NCBI GenBank assembly: GCA_040544425.1
Contig: JBEONO010000043.1
Span: 1-13,920, forward strand
DNA from: Solimicrobium sp040544425
Lineage (GTDB): Bacteria; Pseudomonadota; Gammaproteobacteria; Burkholderiales; Burkholderiaceae_D
Length of the DNA stretch: 13,920 nt
Direction of reading: 5' to 3'
This document shows, piece after piece, positions 12,852-13,920 of this stretch (positions within the stretch are counted from its first letter, which is position 1; every line of letters starts with the position of its first letter). The position numbers and the translations under genes are program-made. The notes below the pieces were generated by a model. The model did not search any database. It was not told the DNA's origin and was given only the letters and a program-made list of their open reading frames with translations.

Positions 12852-13832
12852 ATGCCTTTGCACCCCAATAACAAACTTTTAGTCGATACACTTTGTGCGT
12901 TAGATAACCTTGCTGGAAGGTATGAGAAGATTCAATTAGTGAACTATGACTCTGTTTCTGATCAGAAGCGAGGTTGTTTTTCATTGGTATTTAAAGCATT
13001 TGATGCGCTAATGCAAAAAACGGTGGCTTTGAAATTTTATGATATTGGTCCTGCCAATATGAATGATAAATATCGAATATCAGCATTTGCAAGAGAGCAT
13101 GAGATTCTTAATTCATTGATTACAGTTGATAGATGTTTGCAATTGATGTCTGATTTAAGTAGCTTCAATTTGGAATGTGTTCTGCCAACTGGAGATGTGA
13201 TAACCATCGCATGTTCATATTTCGCCGTTGAATGGATAGATCAGGAAATTGATGGTTTCTTTTTAAGCCATAACATAATCAATCCAATTGATAAACTACG
13301 CCTTTTTAACGAAATAGTTTTATCTGTTGAAACCCTTCACAAACATGACGTTTTCCATCGTGATTTGAAAGCCGATAATTTGAGATCCTACACGGATGCG
13401 TTGAAGCGCGTGGTAGTGGCGATTGATCTAGGGACAGCAGCAAGATTTGATTCTGTACAAATGCTGCAAAATTATGGGCATCATGTTGGTAGCCCAGGGT
13501 ATGCCTCCCCGGAAGCATTGGGTGGACTAACTGCACATCGGGAGATAGCGCCCTTTACGGATATTTACGCATTAGGGTGCCTCTTGTTTGAGCTCTTTAA
13601 TATGGACTATTTTTATAGATCGGTTAGGGCAAAAAATTCTACCTACGACATAATTATTGGTGCAATTGGAACCAATGTTTATCAAACTGTTGAAGGCAAA
13701 AAAGTTCACGAGTGGTGCGTAGGATTGCGAAAATTTAGCAATGGAATCCAAGTTGTAAAAATTGCGGAACCTGGATCAACGGTGCCACCTGGAATAATTA
13801 ATATATTGGATGAGATTTTGGAAGCTTTATAG
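12852..13832 (+). CDS. Hanks-type Ser/Thr protein kinase, 3' end cut by IS-A copy 3
   Basis: The product transfers phosphate from ATP to serine or threonine; its substrate is unknown. All core motifs are visible: a glycine-loop relative GCFSLVFKA (41-49), Lys61 in VALKFYD, a helix-C Glu in REHEIL (84), the catalytic loop HRDLKADN (169-176; Asp171 is the base), DLG in place of DFG (192-194), the activation end GSPGYASPE (213-221), and DIYALGCLLFEL. It has no membrane or sensor domain in what remains. Native coding ends at base 13827. The last Leu codon completes inside the IS and the TAG is IS-derived, so a C-terminal extension may be lost. The ribosome site is AAGGG. The gene is AT-rich compared with its neighbours, suggesting separate acquisition. 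Stand-alone kinases occur in phage-defence loci, but no partner is visible here. Confidence 0.8.
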   Translation: MPLHPNNKLLVDTLCALDNLAGRYEKIQLVNYDSVSDQKRGCFSLVFKAFDALMQKTVALKFYDIGPANMNDKYRISAFAREHEILNSLITVDRCLQLMSDLSSFNLECVLPTGDVITIACSYFAVEWIDQEIDGFFLSHNIINPIDKLRLFNEIVLSVETLHKHDVFHRDLKADNLRSYTDALKRVVVAIDLGTAARFDSVQMLQNYGHHVGSPGYASPEALGGLTAHREIAPFTDIYALGCLLFELFNMDYFYRSVRAKNSTYDIIIGAIGTNVYQTVEGKKVHEWCVGLRKFSNGIQVVKIAEPGSTVPPGIINILDEILEAL

Positions 13833-13920
13833 TGGATCCACGATTTGAGACAGTAACCACCGGGTAGTTTAAGCTGTTGTCTTCGAAAGGATGACAGCAA
13901 ATGAGTGAAAGCAAAAAACG
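13828..13920 (+). mobile_element. IS-A copy 3: left end, cut by window end
   Basis: The sequence begins TATAGTGGATCCACG and is identical over 91 bp to the reversed copy at 1-91. It holds the leader, ribosome site and first codons of orfA (13901 to end). It ends the kinase gene. The two edge copies face outward, away from each other. Confidence 0.93.
13901..13920 (+). CDS. IS-A orfA, first codons only (partial)
   Basis: Six full codons (Met-Ser-Glu-Ser-Lys-Lys) plus two bases match the orfA start at 7398. AAGGA precedes the ATG as in the complete copy. The gene runs on past the window. Confidence 0.8.

Noticed and set aside
12852..13832. Naming the kinase as part of a known phage-defence system
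   Set aside because: The required partner genes are not in the window and the C-terminus is missing; the call stays at kinase level.
1..13920. Closing the window into a circle through the edge repeats
   Set aside because: The edge IS copies are in opposite orientation and both show only their left ends, so they cannot be overlapped to make a simple circle.
1..13920. CRISPR arrays, tRNA or rRNA genes
   Set aside because: No regularly spaced repeats, no cloverleaf-like sequence and no ribosomal sequence were noticed on either strand.

Overview
This window looks like a piece of a mobilizable plasmid or integrated mobilizable element from a proteobacterium, most likely a betaproteobacterium. 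That placement rests on the style of the relaxase (an LPD7-type C-terminal half), the StbB-like partition ATPase, the MobC-like accessory protein and the IS3-family insertion sequences. It is inference from protein families, not from a chromosomal marker. No rRNA, tRNA, CRISPR array, replication initiator I can name, integrase or type IV secretion gene is visible.

Layout. Positions 1-91 are the outward-facing left end of an IS3-family element (here IS-A, copy 1). It has inserted into a second, different IS3-family element (IS-B, 92-894), whose transposase is cut off. IS-B lies against what may be a decayed IS110-type remnant (895-1056). A divergent pair follows: an unrecognised 453-residue protein with a Cys/His cluster and a helix-turn-helix (minus strand), and a rightward run of a small DNA-binding protein, a hypothetical protein, an StbB-like ParA-family ATPase and a membrane protein. 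Next comes the mobilization block: a leftward HTH gene, about 380 bp of hairpin-rich non-coding DNA that is the best oriT candidate, a MobC-like gene, and a relaxase overlapping it by ATGA.

The relaxase is broken by a complete 1,484-bp IS-A copy (7325-8808) with inverted ends and a 3-bp TAA target duplication. Removing the IS and one TAA on paper restores a single 951-codon frame. To the right, on the minus strand, is a Lon-like AAA+ ATPase without a protease domain. It is divergent from a small ribbon-helix-helix protein, and the shared control region carries widely spaced inverted repeats. After about 530 bp of AT-rich non-coding DNA lies a Hanks-type Ser/Thr kinase whose 3' end is cut by IS-A copy 3 (13828 to the window end).

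Both window edges lie at nearly the same base inside IS-A orfA, and the two edge copies are identical over 91 bp. The window is therefore probably one assembly contig ended by repeats, and what lies beyond it is unknown. The StbB-like, MobC-like, relaxase and putative oriT parts would work together in DNA mobilization and stable inheritance. The transfer machinery would have to be supplied from elsewhere. The AAA+/RHH pair and the kinase are accessory cargo of unknown role.
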